From Planctomycetota bacterium (GTDB lineage Bacteria; Planctomycetota; Phycisphaerae; Phycisphaerales; UBA1924): a stretch of 5,460 bases of DNA. The DNA lies in assembly GCA_023429345.1 (NCBI GenBank), contig JAEYVB010000306.1:1-5460 (forward strand), read 5' to 3'. The notes under the pieces were generated by a model, which saw only the letters and a list, made by a program, of their open reading frames with translations, was not told where the DNA came from and searched no databases. Each line of letters opens with the position of its first letter. The first letter of the stretch is position 1. This document shows, piece by piece, positions 1 through 5,460 of the stretch. A program made the translations under genes and the position numbers.

Positions 1-24
1 GGCGGGCTTACGGGGCGCGGCGGG

Positions 25-651
25 GTGCCGGCGGGGGGGGTGGTTCGGGTGGTGATCGACTGCGGGGCCCACCACGGGCTGCTGACCCGGGAGTTCCGGG
101 CGGCCTTCCCCGCGGCCACGGTGTACGCCTTCGAGCCCACGCCGCAGACCTACGAGGTGCTCACGTCGAACCTGAGGGGGCTGGACCGGGTCGAGGCGAT
201 CAACGCGGCCGCAGGCGCAGCGCCGGGGATGCTGGACCTTTACCTCGTGGAGGGCTGGGAACAATCCAACTCGCTGGTGAAGCCCCGGGAGGGCGCGCCG
301 TCGGTGCGGGTGCCGGTGGTGACGATCGGCGATTTCTGCCGCGAACGGGGGATCGCGCACATCGACGTTCTGAAGATGGACGTTGAAGGTTACGAGCTGC
401 GCGTGCTGCAGGGCCTGGAGGGGATGCTGCGGGCGCAGGAGGTGGACGCGATTCTCTCCGAGGTCCGGTTCGAGCCCAACGCCCCGGGGTGCACGGACTT
501 TCTGGAGCTGGTGGGTTACCTGCGGGGGTTCGGGTACCATTTCTTCGGGTTCTACGAGACCATCTACAAGCCGTGGCTTCAGTTTGACTGGTGCGACATC
601 ATCCTGGTGTCGGACCGGATGGTGGAGCGGCTGCGGGGGCGCGGGCGGTAG
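25..651 (+). CDS. FkbM-family SAM-dependent methyltransferase (5' end uncertain)
   Basis: This encodes a class I, S-adenosylmethionine-dependent methyltransferase of the FkbM type. Family members usually O-methylate sugars, polysaccharides or polyketides; the substrate here cannot be read from sequence. Numbering from the GTG at 25 (208 residues), the SAM-binding motif I is VIDCGAHHG (10-18). An acidic strand end, YAFEP (34-38), follows. The family hallmark IDVLKMDVEGYELRVLQG lies at 113-130. A C-terminal SEVRFEP...YHFFGFYE block (145-178) is also typical. The start is not certain. The frame stays open to base 1, but the residues ahead are glycine-rich with no methyltransferase character. An in-frame GTG at 40, giving MVRVVIDCG, is also plausible, since motif I often begins almost at the N-terminus. 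No clear Shine-Dalgarno sequence separates the options. No signal peptide or membrane segment is seen, so it is presumably cytoplasmic. Family assignment is firm; start and substrate are not. Confidence 0.88.
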   Translation: MPAGGVVRVVIDCGAHHGLLTREFRAAFPAATVYAFEPTPQTYEVLTSNLRGLDRVEAINAAAGAAPGMLDLYLVEGWEQSNSLVKPREGAPSVRVPVVTIGDFCRERGIAHIDVLKMDVEGYELRVLQGLEGMLRAQEVDAILSEVRFEPNAPGCTDFLELVGYLRGFGYHFFGFYETIYKPWLQFDWCDIILVSDRMVERLRGRGR

Positions 652-706
652 CGATGCCCGGCGGTTCGAACCCGGGACGGGTGCGCACGTACGTGGCCGG
701 GGAGCC

Positions 707-1177
707 ATGGACGAGAGCGATGTACAACTGCTTGCCTGGCTGCGGTCGCGGGATGTGGCCTGCCCGATCTGCTCGTACAACCTGCGGGACCTGGCGGCGG
801 TCCACTGCCCGGAGTGCGGCGGCCGGCTGCGGTTGCACGTGGGCTCGGACAACCTGAAACTCGGGGCGTGGTTCGCCGGGGTGCTGGGCCCGGCCCTGGC
901 CCTGGGGTTCGACGGCGTGGTGACGACCCTCCTGATCGCAGCGTGCATCATGGAGCCCCCAGCCTCGCCGGCCGAACGCTTCATCGTGCTGACGCTCATC
1001 GGTTCGTTCGTTCTGCTCTCGGTGCTGGCCGCCATGGGCGTGCTGCTGATGGTGCGGGCGCGGCGGCGGTGGGCCCGGCTGGGCGTGGGCACGCAGTGGC
1101 GGGCGGCCCTGGGCATTTTCTTGGGTACCTTTGCGGTGCACGCGGTATGGGGTCTGTTTCTTGTTCTGCGATTGTGA
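707..1177 (+). CDS. Small zinc-ribbon membrane protein of unknown function
   Basis: I do not recognise a named function. The 156-residue product begins with a soluble stretch carrying four cysteines in the pattern C19-P-x-C22, eleven residues, then C34-P-E-C37. This is a classic zinc-ribbon or rubredoxin-like knuckle that should bind one zinc ion. The stretch between the pairs reads SYNLRDL. The rest is hydrophobic. Likely membrane spans are about 52-82 (long enough for one long or two short spans), 93-116 and 133-154, with an arginine-rich loop (117-124) that by the positive-inside rule should face the cytoplasm. The ATG at 707 is preceded by GGGGAG at 699-704, only 2 nt away, which is tight. 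The open frame extends upstream to 383 but overlaps the methyltransferase gene there and reads as shadow sequence. It lies 55 nt after the methyltransferase stop, so co-transcription is possible. Small ribbon-plus-membrane proteins of this kind are, from memory, common in Phycisphaerae-type planctomycetes; that is recollection, not a search result. Confidence 0.82.
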   Translation: MDESDVQLLAWLRSRDVACPICSYNLRDLAAVHCPECGGRLRLHVGSDNLKLGAWFAGVLGPALALGFDGVVTTLLIAACIMEPPASPAERFIVLTLIGSFVLLSVLAAMGVLLMVRARRRWARLGVGTQWRAALGIFLGTFAVHAVWGLFLVLRL

Positions 1178-1225
1178 TGGACTCATTTGGAGCGGCCCCA
1201 CAAGAGGTTGTGCCTCTGGATAGCC

Positions 1226-1234
1226 TGTGCACAA
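1226..1234 (-). promoter_or_regulatory. Candidate DnaA box upstream of dnaA
   Basis: Read on the minus strand the 9-mer is TTGTGCACA, which differs from the DnaA-box consensus TTATNCACA at one position (G for A at position 3). A second, weaker match lies beside it in the same orientation: plus-strand TCTGGATAG at 1215-1223, which matches TGTGGATAA at seven of nine. Both sit about 40-60 nt upstream of the proposed -35 of the dnaA promoter, a sensible place for autoregulation by DnaA as known in other bacteria. A single near-consensus 9-mer can occur by chance, and no larger cluster or AT-rich unwinding element is visible. I call it a possible regulatory site and not an origin. Confidence 0.35.
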
Positions 1235-1273
1235 GCGGGTGCAAGTCGGCCGGAGATCAGGGATTTCGAAGGG

Positions 1274-1302
1274 TTGACAAGGCGGGGGTTGCGGTTTAGT
1301 TT
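1274..1302 (+). promoter_or_regulatory. Candidate sigma70-type promoter for dnaA
   Basis: A perfect consensus -35 hexamer, TTGACA, lies at 1274-1279. At 17-nt spacing the -10 position is TAGTTT (1297-1302), which matches TATAAT at three of six positions. TTTAGT at 1295-1300 matches four of six but at 15-nt spacing. The sequence lies in a locally AT-enriched patch of a GC-rich window and in the correct orientation for dnaA, whose preferred start is at 1414. A start site near 1309 would fall just ahead of the alternative GTG at 1318, leaving almost no leader. That favours translation from 1414. Planctomycete promoter consensus is poorly known to me, so this rests on the general sigma70 model. 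Confidence 0.5.
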
Positions 1303-1311
1303 TGCCGACCT

Positions 1312-1334
1312 GCCGCGGTGACTCAGCCGCGGTG
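1312..1334 (+). repeat. 9-bp direct repeat in dnaA leader
   Basis: GCCGCGGTG occurs at 1312-1320 and again at 1326-1334, a 14-nt period, just downstream of the candidate dnaA promoter. Each copy contains the palindrome CCGCGG, so the two copies can also pair with each other in RNA or present a two-site operator. In a GC-rich genome such a short repeat may be chance. Confidence 0.4.
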
Positions 1335-1413
1335 GAAGGCCCGGTCGGGGAGAGTCGCCTGGGGCGATCGGCCGGACGAGAGTGGATGTGTTTTCAACGA
1401 GGCGAAGGCCCCC

Positions 1414-2796
1414 ATGACCGATCCCGATATCCGGGTTCTGGCTGATGTTCTGTCGCACCTGCGGGCGCACCACCCGGCGATCTGCCGGCAGTGGTTCGAG
1501 GAACTCGAGCCGCTGGGGATGGCGGGCGGCGTGATCCGCTTCCGCGCCTCGAGCGCGGTGCACCGCGACTATCTCACGCGGCAATGCCTGGACCAGTTCA
1601 ACGACGCCGTCCGGGCGGTCACGGGGCACCTGCTCTCGGCGCGGTTCCTCGGGCCGGAGGATGTGGTGGAGGGGGCCCCGCCCCGCGGCGACACGAGGGC
1701 CGCCGCGGCGGCGCCGATGATGCCGCGTCCGGTGATCGAGCCGAAGCCGTCCTCGGGGCGGCGGGATGCGCTGGTCTTCAACCCGGACAATACGTTCGAG
1801 AACTTCGTGATCGGGCCGTCGAACCGGCTGGCGCACGCCGCGGCGGTGGGCGTGGCGAACGGGCCGGGGCGCGACTTCAACCCGCTGTTCATCCACGGGG
1901 GCGTGGGGCTGGGCAAGAGCCACCTGCTACAGGCGGTGTGCCTGCAGATCATGCGACAGAACCCGGGGACGGACCTGTACTACCTGTCGTGCGAAGGGTT
2001 CATGACGCAGTGGACCGAGTGCATGCAGCAGGGGCGGATGGCGGAGTTCCGGCAGGCGTTCCGCGGGGTGGACGTGCTGGTGATCGACGACATCCACTTC
2101 CTGACCAAGCGGTCCAACTCGCAGGAAGAGTTCTTCCACACGTTCAACAGCCTGTACCAGAACGGCAAGCAGATCATCCTGAGCTCGGACGCACCTCCCG
2201 GGGAGATCCCGGACCTTGAAGAGCGGCTGGTGAGCCGCTTCAAGCAGGGGATGGTGGCGGAGGTGGAGCCGCCGGTCTTCGAGACGCGGGTGGCGATCGT
2301 GCGGCAGAAGGCGCTGCTCCGCGGGCTGATGCTGCCGGAGGATGTGACGGCGCACGTCGCCGCGTGCATCGACACCAACATCCGGGAGCTGGAGGGGGCG
2401 ATCACCAAGCTGCAGCTCCAATCGATGGTCGAGGGGAAGCCCCCGACGCTGGCGATGGCGCGGCAGGCGGTGGGCGATGCGCGGCGGATGGCGGCGGAGA
2501 CCACGATCCAGGACGTGATCGCGGCGGTGACGGACTACTTCGGCGTGCGGCTGACGGACCTTCAGTCGAAACGGCGGCACCGCAGCGTGACGATCCCGCG
2601 ACAGGTGTGCATGTACCTGGCGCGGCAGCACACGCGGCACTCGCTGGAGGAGATCGGCGGCCACTTCGGCGGTCGCGACCACACGACGGTGATGCACGCG
2701 CTGGACGCGGTGAAACACCGCTGCGAGGCCGACACGGACTTCCGGGGCCAGGTCGAGGCGCTGGATGCGCGGGTGCGGCGGGTGCACGTGGTGTGA
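1414..2796 (+). CDS. dnaA: Chromosomal replication initiator protein DnaA
   Basis: DnaA is the ATP-dependent initiator that binds DnaA boxes at oriC, opens the duplex and loads the replicative helicase. The 460-residue product has the normal four domains. Domain I (about 1-85) carries the conserved tryptophan region QWFEEL; a short linker follows (about 86-118). The AAA+ domain III has Walker A GGVGLGKS (162-169), Walker B VLVIDDIHFL with D225/D226, the SQEEFFHTFN segment (236-245), sensor 1 ILSSD (255-259), ERLVSRF with the arginine-finger region (270-276) and sensor 2 NIRELEG (322-328). Domain IV has the basic SKRRHRSVTIPRQ segment (385-397) and the DnaA signature GGRDHTTVMHA (419-429). The ATG at 1414 is preferred over the in-frame GTG at 1318. 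It has GAAGG at 1404-1408 with 5-nt spacing, and domain I starts there, whereas the 32-residue extension has no DnaA resemblance and overlaps the promoter zone. No dnaN follows; the next gene is convergent. Confidence 0.97.
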   Translation: MTDPDIRVLADVLSHLRAHHPAICRQWFEELEPLGMAGGVIRFRASSAVHRDYLTRQCLDQFNDAVRAVTGHLLSARFLGPEDVVEGAPPRGDTRAAAAAPMMPRPVIEPKPSSGRRDALVFNPDNTFENFVIGPSNRLAHAAAVGVANGPGRDFNPLFIHGGVGLGKSHLLQAVCLQIMRQNPGTDLYYLSCEGFMTQWTECMQQGRMAEFRQAFRGVDVLVIDDIHFLTKRSNSQEEFFHTFNSLYQNGKQIILSSDAPPGEIPDLEERLVSRFKQGMVAEVEPPVFETRVAIVRQKALLRGLMLPEDVTAHVAACIDTNIRELEGAITKLQLQSMVEGKPPTLAMARQAVGDARRMAAETTIQDVIAAVTDYFGVRLTDLQSKRRHRSVTIPRQVCMYLARQHTRHSLEEIGGHFGGRDHTTVMHALDAVKHRCEADTDFRGQVEALDARVRRVHVV

Positions 2797-2805
2797 GGAC
2801 GCCGC

Positions 2806-3465
2806 TTATCTGCCGGTGAATCGCTGCTTGAGGACGGCCACCACGCTGGTCCAGACCTGCTCCTCGGGGAGGCTTGCATCGAGCACGCGGTAGAGCCGGG
2901 GGTTCCGGGCGCCCTGGTCGAGGTAGCCCTGGCGGACCTTCCGGTGGAACTCGCGGCCCTTGGACTCCATGCGGTCAAGCAGGGGGTTGAGGCGGCCGGC
3001 GGCGGTGGCCTCGTCGACATCGAACACGAGGATGAGGTCGGGCTCGAGGCCGTGGAGCGCCACCTTCGCGACGGCCATGATCTCGTCCTCGGGCAGGCCG
3101 CCGGCGGCGCCCTGGTAGGCGAGGGTGGAGGGGAAGAAGCGGTCGGCGATGACGGCCTCGCGCCGGCCCAGGGCGGGGCGGATGACCTGCTCGGTGAGCT
3201 GGGCGCGGCTGGCCATGTAGAGGAGCATCTCGCAGCGGAGGCTCATGGCTGTGTGGGCGGGATCGAGGAGGATCTTGCGAATATCCCCGCCGACGAGCGT
3301 GCCGCCGGGCTCGCGGACCTCGCACACCGGCACCGAGGCGCGCTGGCAGGCGCTGATCAGGCGCCGGAACTGCGTCGTCTTCCCGGAGCCGTCGGGCCCC
3401 TCAAACACGAGGAAGCGGCCGCCGAGGGAGGTGAGCCAGGAATCGTCGGGGAGGTGGTCGCGCAC
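2806..3465 (-). CDS. tmk: Thymidylate kinase (dTMP kinase)
   Basis: Thymidylate kinase phosphorylates dTMP to dTDP with ATP, the essential step feeding both de novo and salvage thymidine into dTTP; it acts in the cytoplasm. The 219-residue product has P-loop GPDGSGKTT (23-31) and the REPGGT motif (51-56) that helps bind dTMP. The nucleoside-kinase DR motif follows as ADRFFPSTLAYQG (107-119). The lid region LDRMESKGREFHRKVRQGY (163-181) has basic residues. The P-loop has no arginine and the lid does, matching the bacterial (E. coli-like) class. Length is close to the usual 205-215, with about 15 extra N-terminal residues. The start is GTG at 3465; the only nearby alternative, GTG at residue 20, would fall inside the first beta strand just before the P-loop. 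No clear Shine-Dalgarno is visible, perhaps because translation is coupled to the gene 37 nt upstream. It converges on dnaA with 9 nt between stop codons. Confidence 0.96.
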   Translation of the reverse strand: MRDHLPDDSWLTSLGGRFLVFEGPDGSGKTTQFRRLISACQRASVPVCEVREPGGTLVGGDIRKILLDPAHTAMSLRCEMLLYMASRAQLTEQVIRPALGRREAVIADRFFPSTLAYQGAAGGLPEDEIMAVAKVALHGLEPDLILVFDVDEATAAGRLNPLLDRMESKGREFHRKVRQGYLDQGARNPRLYRVLDASLPEEQVWTSVVAVLKQRFTGR

Positions 3466-3502
3466 GCGGGCGAGTGTACCCGCCCCGGGCGCGGGCGCGG
3501 CG

Positions 3503-5460
3503 TCATTTCACGCGGTCGCGCACGGCGGCGATACGCGTGGCCCACGGGGCGCCCCCCAGGAGCGGGTCGATGGATTCGAGCCTGCGGATGTGGGCGCGGG
3601 CGGACCCGGCCTTTCCGGGATTACCTGTCGCTTCCTGCGCGAGGATCTCGAGCATCAGGGTCCAGGCGTGCCAGAAATCGTCGGGACGCGAGGGGCTGCC
3701 CGGCGCATCCAGCGCGGCCGCGGCGTCGCGGAGGAGGGGGAAGGCGCGGGCGCTGTCGCCGGCGTTGAGCAGGGCGCGGGCGTGGCCGAGCGTGAGGCGC
3801 GGGGCGCCGCCGGGGACCTCGCTGGCGCTGCCGAGGAGGGGGGCGTACAGGCCCGCGGCGTGGACGCTCCCCGCGTCGGTCATGGCGTCGGCGAGGTCGG
3901 CGCGGTAGCGCGGGAGCAGGGGCGAGCGGTGAGCGGCGGCCCAGTCGACGGCGCGGCGGGCCTCGGGCTCGAGTTCGTCGCGGGCGATGCGCCTCACGGA
4001 CGGGGCATCGGCCCTGGCGCGGGCGTCGCGCAGCCGCGATCGCATGGAGTCCAGGAGCGAGGATTGCAGCCGCTCGTGGAGCCTGACCGAATCAGCGGAG
4101 CCGGTGGTGATGCGGCGCATGGACTCGAGCGCTGCGCGGAGCACGGCCTCGCTCTGCTGCTCGGCGGCGAGGCGGCCGCGCTCGTAGCGCCAGACGTCGA
4201 TCTGCGGGAGCTCCGGGTATTCGTCGGTGGCCAGGATGAGGGCCTCGAAGTAGGCGTCCCGCTCGCCGGGGAGGATGCGCGCGTAGGACAGGGCGGCGCT
4301 CATCGCCTCGGCGGCGCGGGGGTGATCTCGGTAGGTTCGGGCGAGCCGGATGAGGGCGGCGACGGCTTCGTGCTGGTCTTCGGCGGCAGCCCCGGGCTGC
4401 ATTCGAAGGACGGCGAGTTCCCAGAGCGCATCGGCGGCGGCGGGGCCCGCATCGGGACGGTCGGCGATGCGGCGGAAGCCGTCGAGCGCGCGTTCGCGAC
4501 CGCCCGGATCGCGGGCCGAACGGATCGCCCGCGCGAGCTCGAACGGGGCGGGAAGAACGGTTCCCGCGGGGGCGGTATCGGCGAGCTGGGCGAGCTTGTC
4601 AAGCGCCGCGGGGCGGAGGACATCGGCTCGGAAGCCCAGGTCGGTGCGGGCCAGGAGGGCGCTCTGCGCCGCGGCGGCGCGATCGAGGTAGGCAGCGCTC
4701 CCGGCCCGGAGCCCCTGCTCGAAGAACGCGCGCGAGAGGCTGTCGGCGGCGAGCACGGCCAGGAGGGGGTCGGGACGATCTCCCGTGAAGGGCGGGGCGG
4801 CGAGCGCTTCCCGCAGGCGTTCGGCGGCGGTGTCGAGGGTGCCGAGCGCGCCGGCCGCGGCCACGAGGCCGAGCCAGCCCTCGGCGCGGGTGATGCCGGA
4901 GATGGAGGGGTCCGGCCGTGTGGGATCGTCGCCGCCCATGGCGGCCCAGGCGAACTCTTCGAGCGCAAGCTCCGCATCGGCGCGGGGGGGCGCTGGGGCG
5001 CGGAAGAGGAGCGCTGCTCCCACGACCACGCGCCGGGCCGCTTCGGGTCCGGGGTTGCCGAGGCCGACCTTGCCGAGTGCGTCGAGGGCGGCCTGTGCGC
5101 GGCGGGTGCGCTCGTCGCCGCTGGAGAGGGAGGCCAGGAGGACCTCGGCGCGGGCGCGGAAGAAGGGGATGCGGATATCGACGCCGTCGACCGGATCGGG
5201 CGGCACGATGCGGGCGGCGCGGGCCAGGGCGCCGACCGCCTCCTCCGCGGCCTGGCGCACCGCGGCACGCTGCGCGGGCGTCGGGATCCCGAAGAGGGCG
5301 GCGGTATCGGAGCCGTCTCGCGCGAGCCGGGCGAGGACCGTCTCGGCCTGAAGAAAGAGCCGTGCGGGGAGGTCCGGGTCGGTGTCCGGGGCGGCGGCTA
5401 TGAGTGCGCGGCGGAGTTCGATGGCACGGTCGGCGGCGGCCTCGCGTTCGCGCAACGAGA
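3503..5460 (-). CDS. Large alanine-rich helical-repeat (TPR-like) protein, N-terminus outside window
   Basis: I cannot assign a function. At least 650 residues are visible, ending with the TGA at 3505-3503. The frame is open to the right edge, and the TTG at 5455 is unlikely to be the true start, so the gene is probably 5'-truncated here. The protein is almost entirely alpha-helical and rich in Ala, Arg, Leu and Asp. Repeat-like helix pairs of TPR character occur. Examples, numbered from the TTG, are about 321-350 (ERALDGFRRI...ALWELAVL), 361-393 (EAVAALIRLARTYRDHPRA...), 553-585 (ALLNAGDSARAFPLL) and 594-627. There are no catalytic motifs, cysteine clusters or evident membrane spans in the visible part. 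A signal peptide or N-terminal domain could lie outside. TPR arrays generally mediate protein-protein contacts; that is family knowledge, not a function call. It lies 37 nt upstream of tmk on the same strand and probably shares its transcript. Confidence 0.75.
   Translation of the reverse strand, partial: SLREREAAADRAIELRRALIAAAPDTDPDLPARLFLQAETVLARLARDGSDTAALFGIPTPAQRAAVRQAAEEAVGALARAARIVPPDPVDGVDIRIPFFRARAEVLLASLSSGDERTRRAQAALDALGKVGLGNPGPEAARRVVVGAALLFRAPAPPRADAELALEEFAWAAMGGDDPTRPDPSISGITRAEGWLGLVAAAGALGTLDTAAERLREALAAPPFTGDRPDPLLAVLAADSLSRAFFEQGLRAGSAAYLDRAAAAQSALLARTDLGFRADVLRPAALDKLAQLADTAPAGTVLPAPFELARAIRSARDPGGRERALDGFRRIADRPDAGPAAADALWELAVLRMQPGAAAEDQHEAVAALIRLARTYRDHPRAAEAMSAALSYARILPGERDAYFEALILATDEYPELPQIDVWRYERGRLAAEQQSEAVLRAALESMRRITTGSADSVRLHERLQSSLLDSMRSRLRDARARADAPSVRRIARDELEPEARRAVDWAAAHRSPLLPRYRADLADAMTDAGSVHAAGLYAPLLGSASEVPGGAPRLTLGHARALLNAGDSARAFPLLRDAAAALDAPGSPSRPDDFWHAWTLMLEILAQEATGNPGKAGSARAHIRRLESIDPLLGGAPWATRIAAVRDRVK

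Larger units (their letters stand above)
1178..1413 (+). promoter_or_regulatory. dnaA upstream regulatory region and leader
   Basis: This 236-nt stretch between the membrane-protein gene and dnaA contains no gene I can support. Its first 120 or so bases are visibly less GC-rich than the flanking genes. It holds overlapping small inverted repeats (1199-1234), DnaA-box-like 9-mers, a sigma70-type promoter (1274-1302) and a 9-bp direct repeat GCCGCGGTG at 1312-1320 and 1326-1334. If the promoter is right, transcription starts near 1309 and dnaA has an untranslated leader of about 100 nt. A 40-codon frame at 1177-1299 has mixed third positions (22 of 39 sense codons after the start end in G or C), unlike the strongly GC-ending codons of neighbouring genes. 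That supports a non-coding reading. Confidence 0.6.

Noticed and set aside
657..676. tRNA-like T-arm sequence (GGTTCGAAC) just after the methyltransferase stop, within a CCCGG/CCGGG hairpin
   Set aside because: The five bases on each side of the TTCGAAC loop do not pair over a full T-stem, and no acceptor, D or anticodon arms can be placed around it. With no T-run after the 5-bp stem it is not a terminator either.
1177..1299. 40-residue frame whose ATG overlaps the TGA of the membrane-protein gene (TGATG), suggesting translational coupling
   Set aside because: Third codon positions are mixed (22 of 39 end in G or C), unlike the neighbouring genes. It runs through the proposed -35 and into the -10 of the dnaA promoter, and the peptide resembles nothing recognisable.
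1183..1923. Long minus-strand frame across the dnaA upstream region and the start of dnaA
   Set aside because: It is Arg/Pro/His-rich shadow sequence opposite dnaA codons, with no domain or sensible start context.
2775..2805. GCGGCG/CGCCGC stem at the dnaA-tmk junction as a bidirectional terminator
   Set aside because: The loop is 19 nt, the left arm lies inside the last dnaA codons, and neither strand has a T-run after the stem. Short GC stems like this are expected by chance here.
3466..3483. GCGGG/CCCGC inverted repeat with 8-nt loop directly upstream of the tmk GTG
   Set aside because: A 5-bp GC stem in a sequence this GC-rich is weak evidence; it does not make a terminator and I cannot show that it controls translation.
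2944..3768. Long open frames on the strand opposite tmk and opposite the helical-repeat gene (also 4785-5351)
   Set aside because: They are mirror frames produced by high GC content and GC-ending codons. They overlap well-supported genes and encode low-complexity Ala/Gly/Arg-rich sequence without recognisable motifs.

Overview
The window is a GC-rich (roughly 70% by eye) bacterial chromosomal segment carrying five protein-coding genes, two of them running to or near a window edge. The organism is most likely a planctomycete, probably of the Phycisphaerae. The main pointer is the small membrane protein at 707-1177, whose N-terminal CPxC...CPEC ribbon with a 'YNLRDL'-type stretch resembles a protein type I associate with that group. 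The high GC content and a dnaA gene with no adjacent dnaN fit. This assignment rests on recalled family patterns, not on a search.

Layout, left to right. An FkbM-family SAM-dependent methyltransferase (+ strand, about 25-651) is followed after 55 nt by a 156-residue zinc-ribbon membrane protein (+, 707-1177). A 236-nt non-coding stretch (1178-1413) is less GC-rich than its flanks. It holds a consensus TTGACA -35 element with a plausible -10, small overlapping inverted repeats, and one or two DnaA-box-like 9-mers. It leads into dnaA (+, 1414-2796), a complete replication initiator of 460 residues. dnaA converges, with only 9 nt between stop codons, on tmk (thymidylate kinase, - strand, 2806-3465). 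Upstream of tmk on the same strand, 37 nt away, is a very long alanine-rich helical-repeat (TPR-like) protein (3503 to the right edge), whose N-terminus lies outside the window.

How the genes relate. dnaA (initiation of replication) and tmk (dTTP supply) both serve DNA replication but are transcribed towards each other, so they are not one operon. The helical-repeat gene and tmk probably share a transcript. The two left-hand genes show no evident functional link to replication.

I see no mobile element, CRISPR array, tRNA, rRNA or convincing rho-independent terminator. Apart from the dnaA upstream region and the unusual conserved-type membrane protein, this looks like an ordinary core-genome region. 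I did not find evidence of a new multi-gene system.
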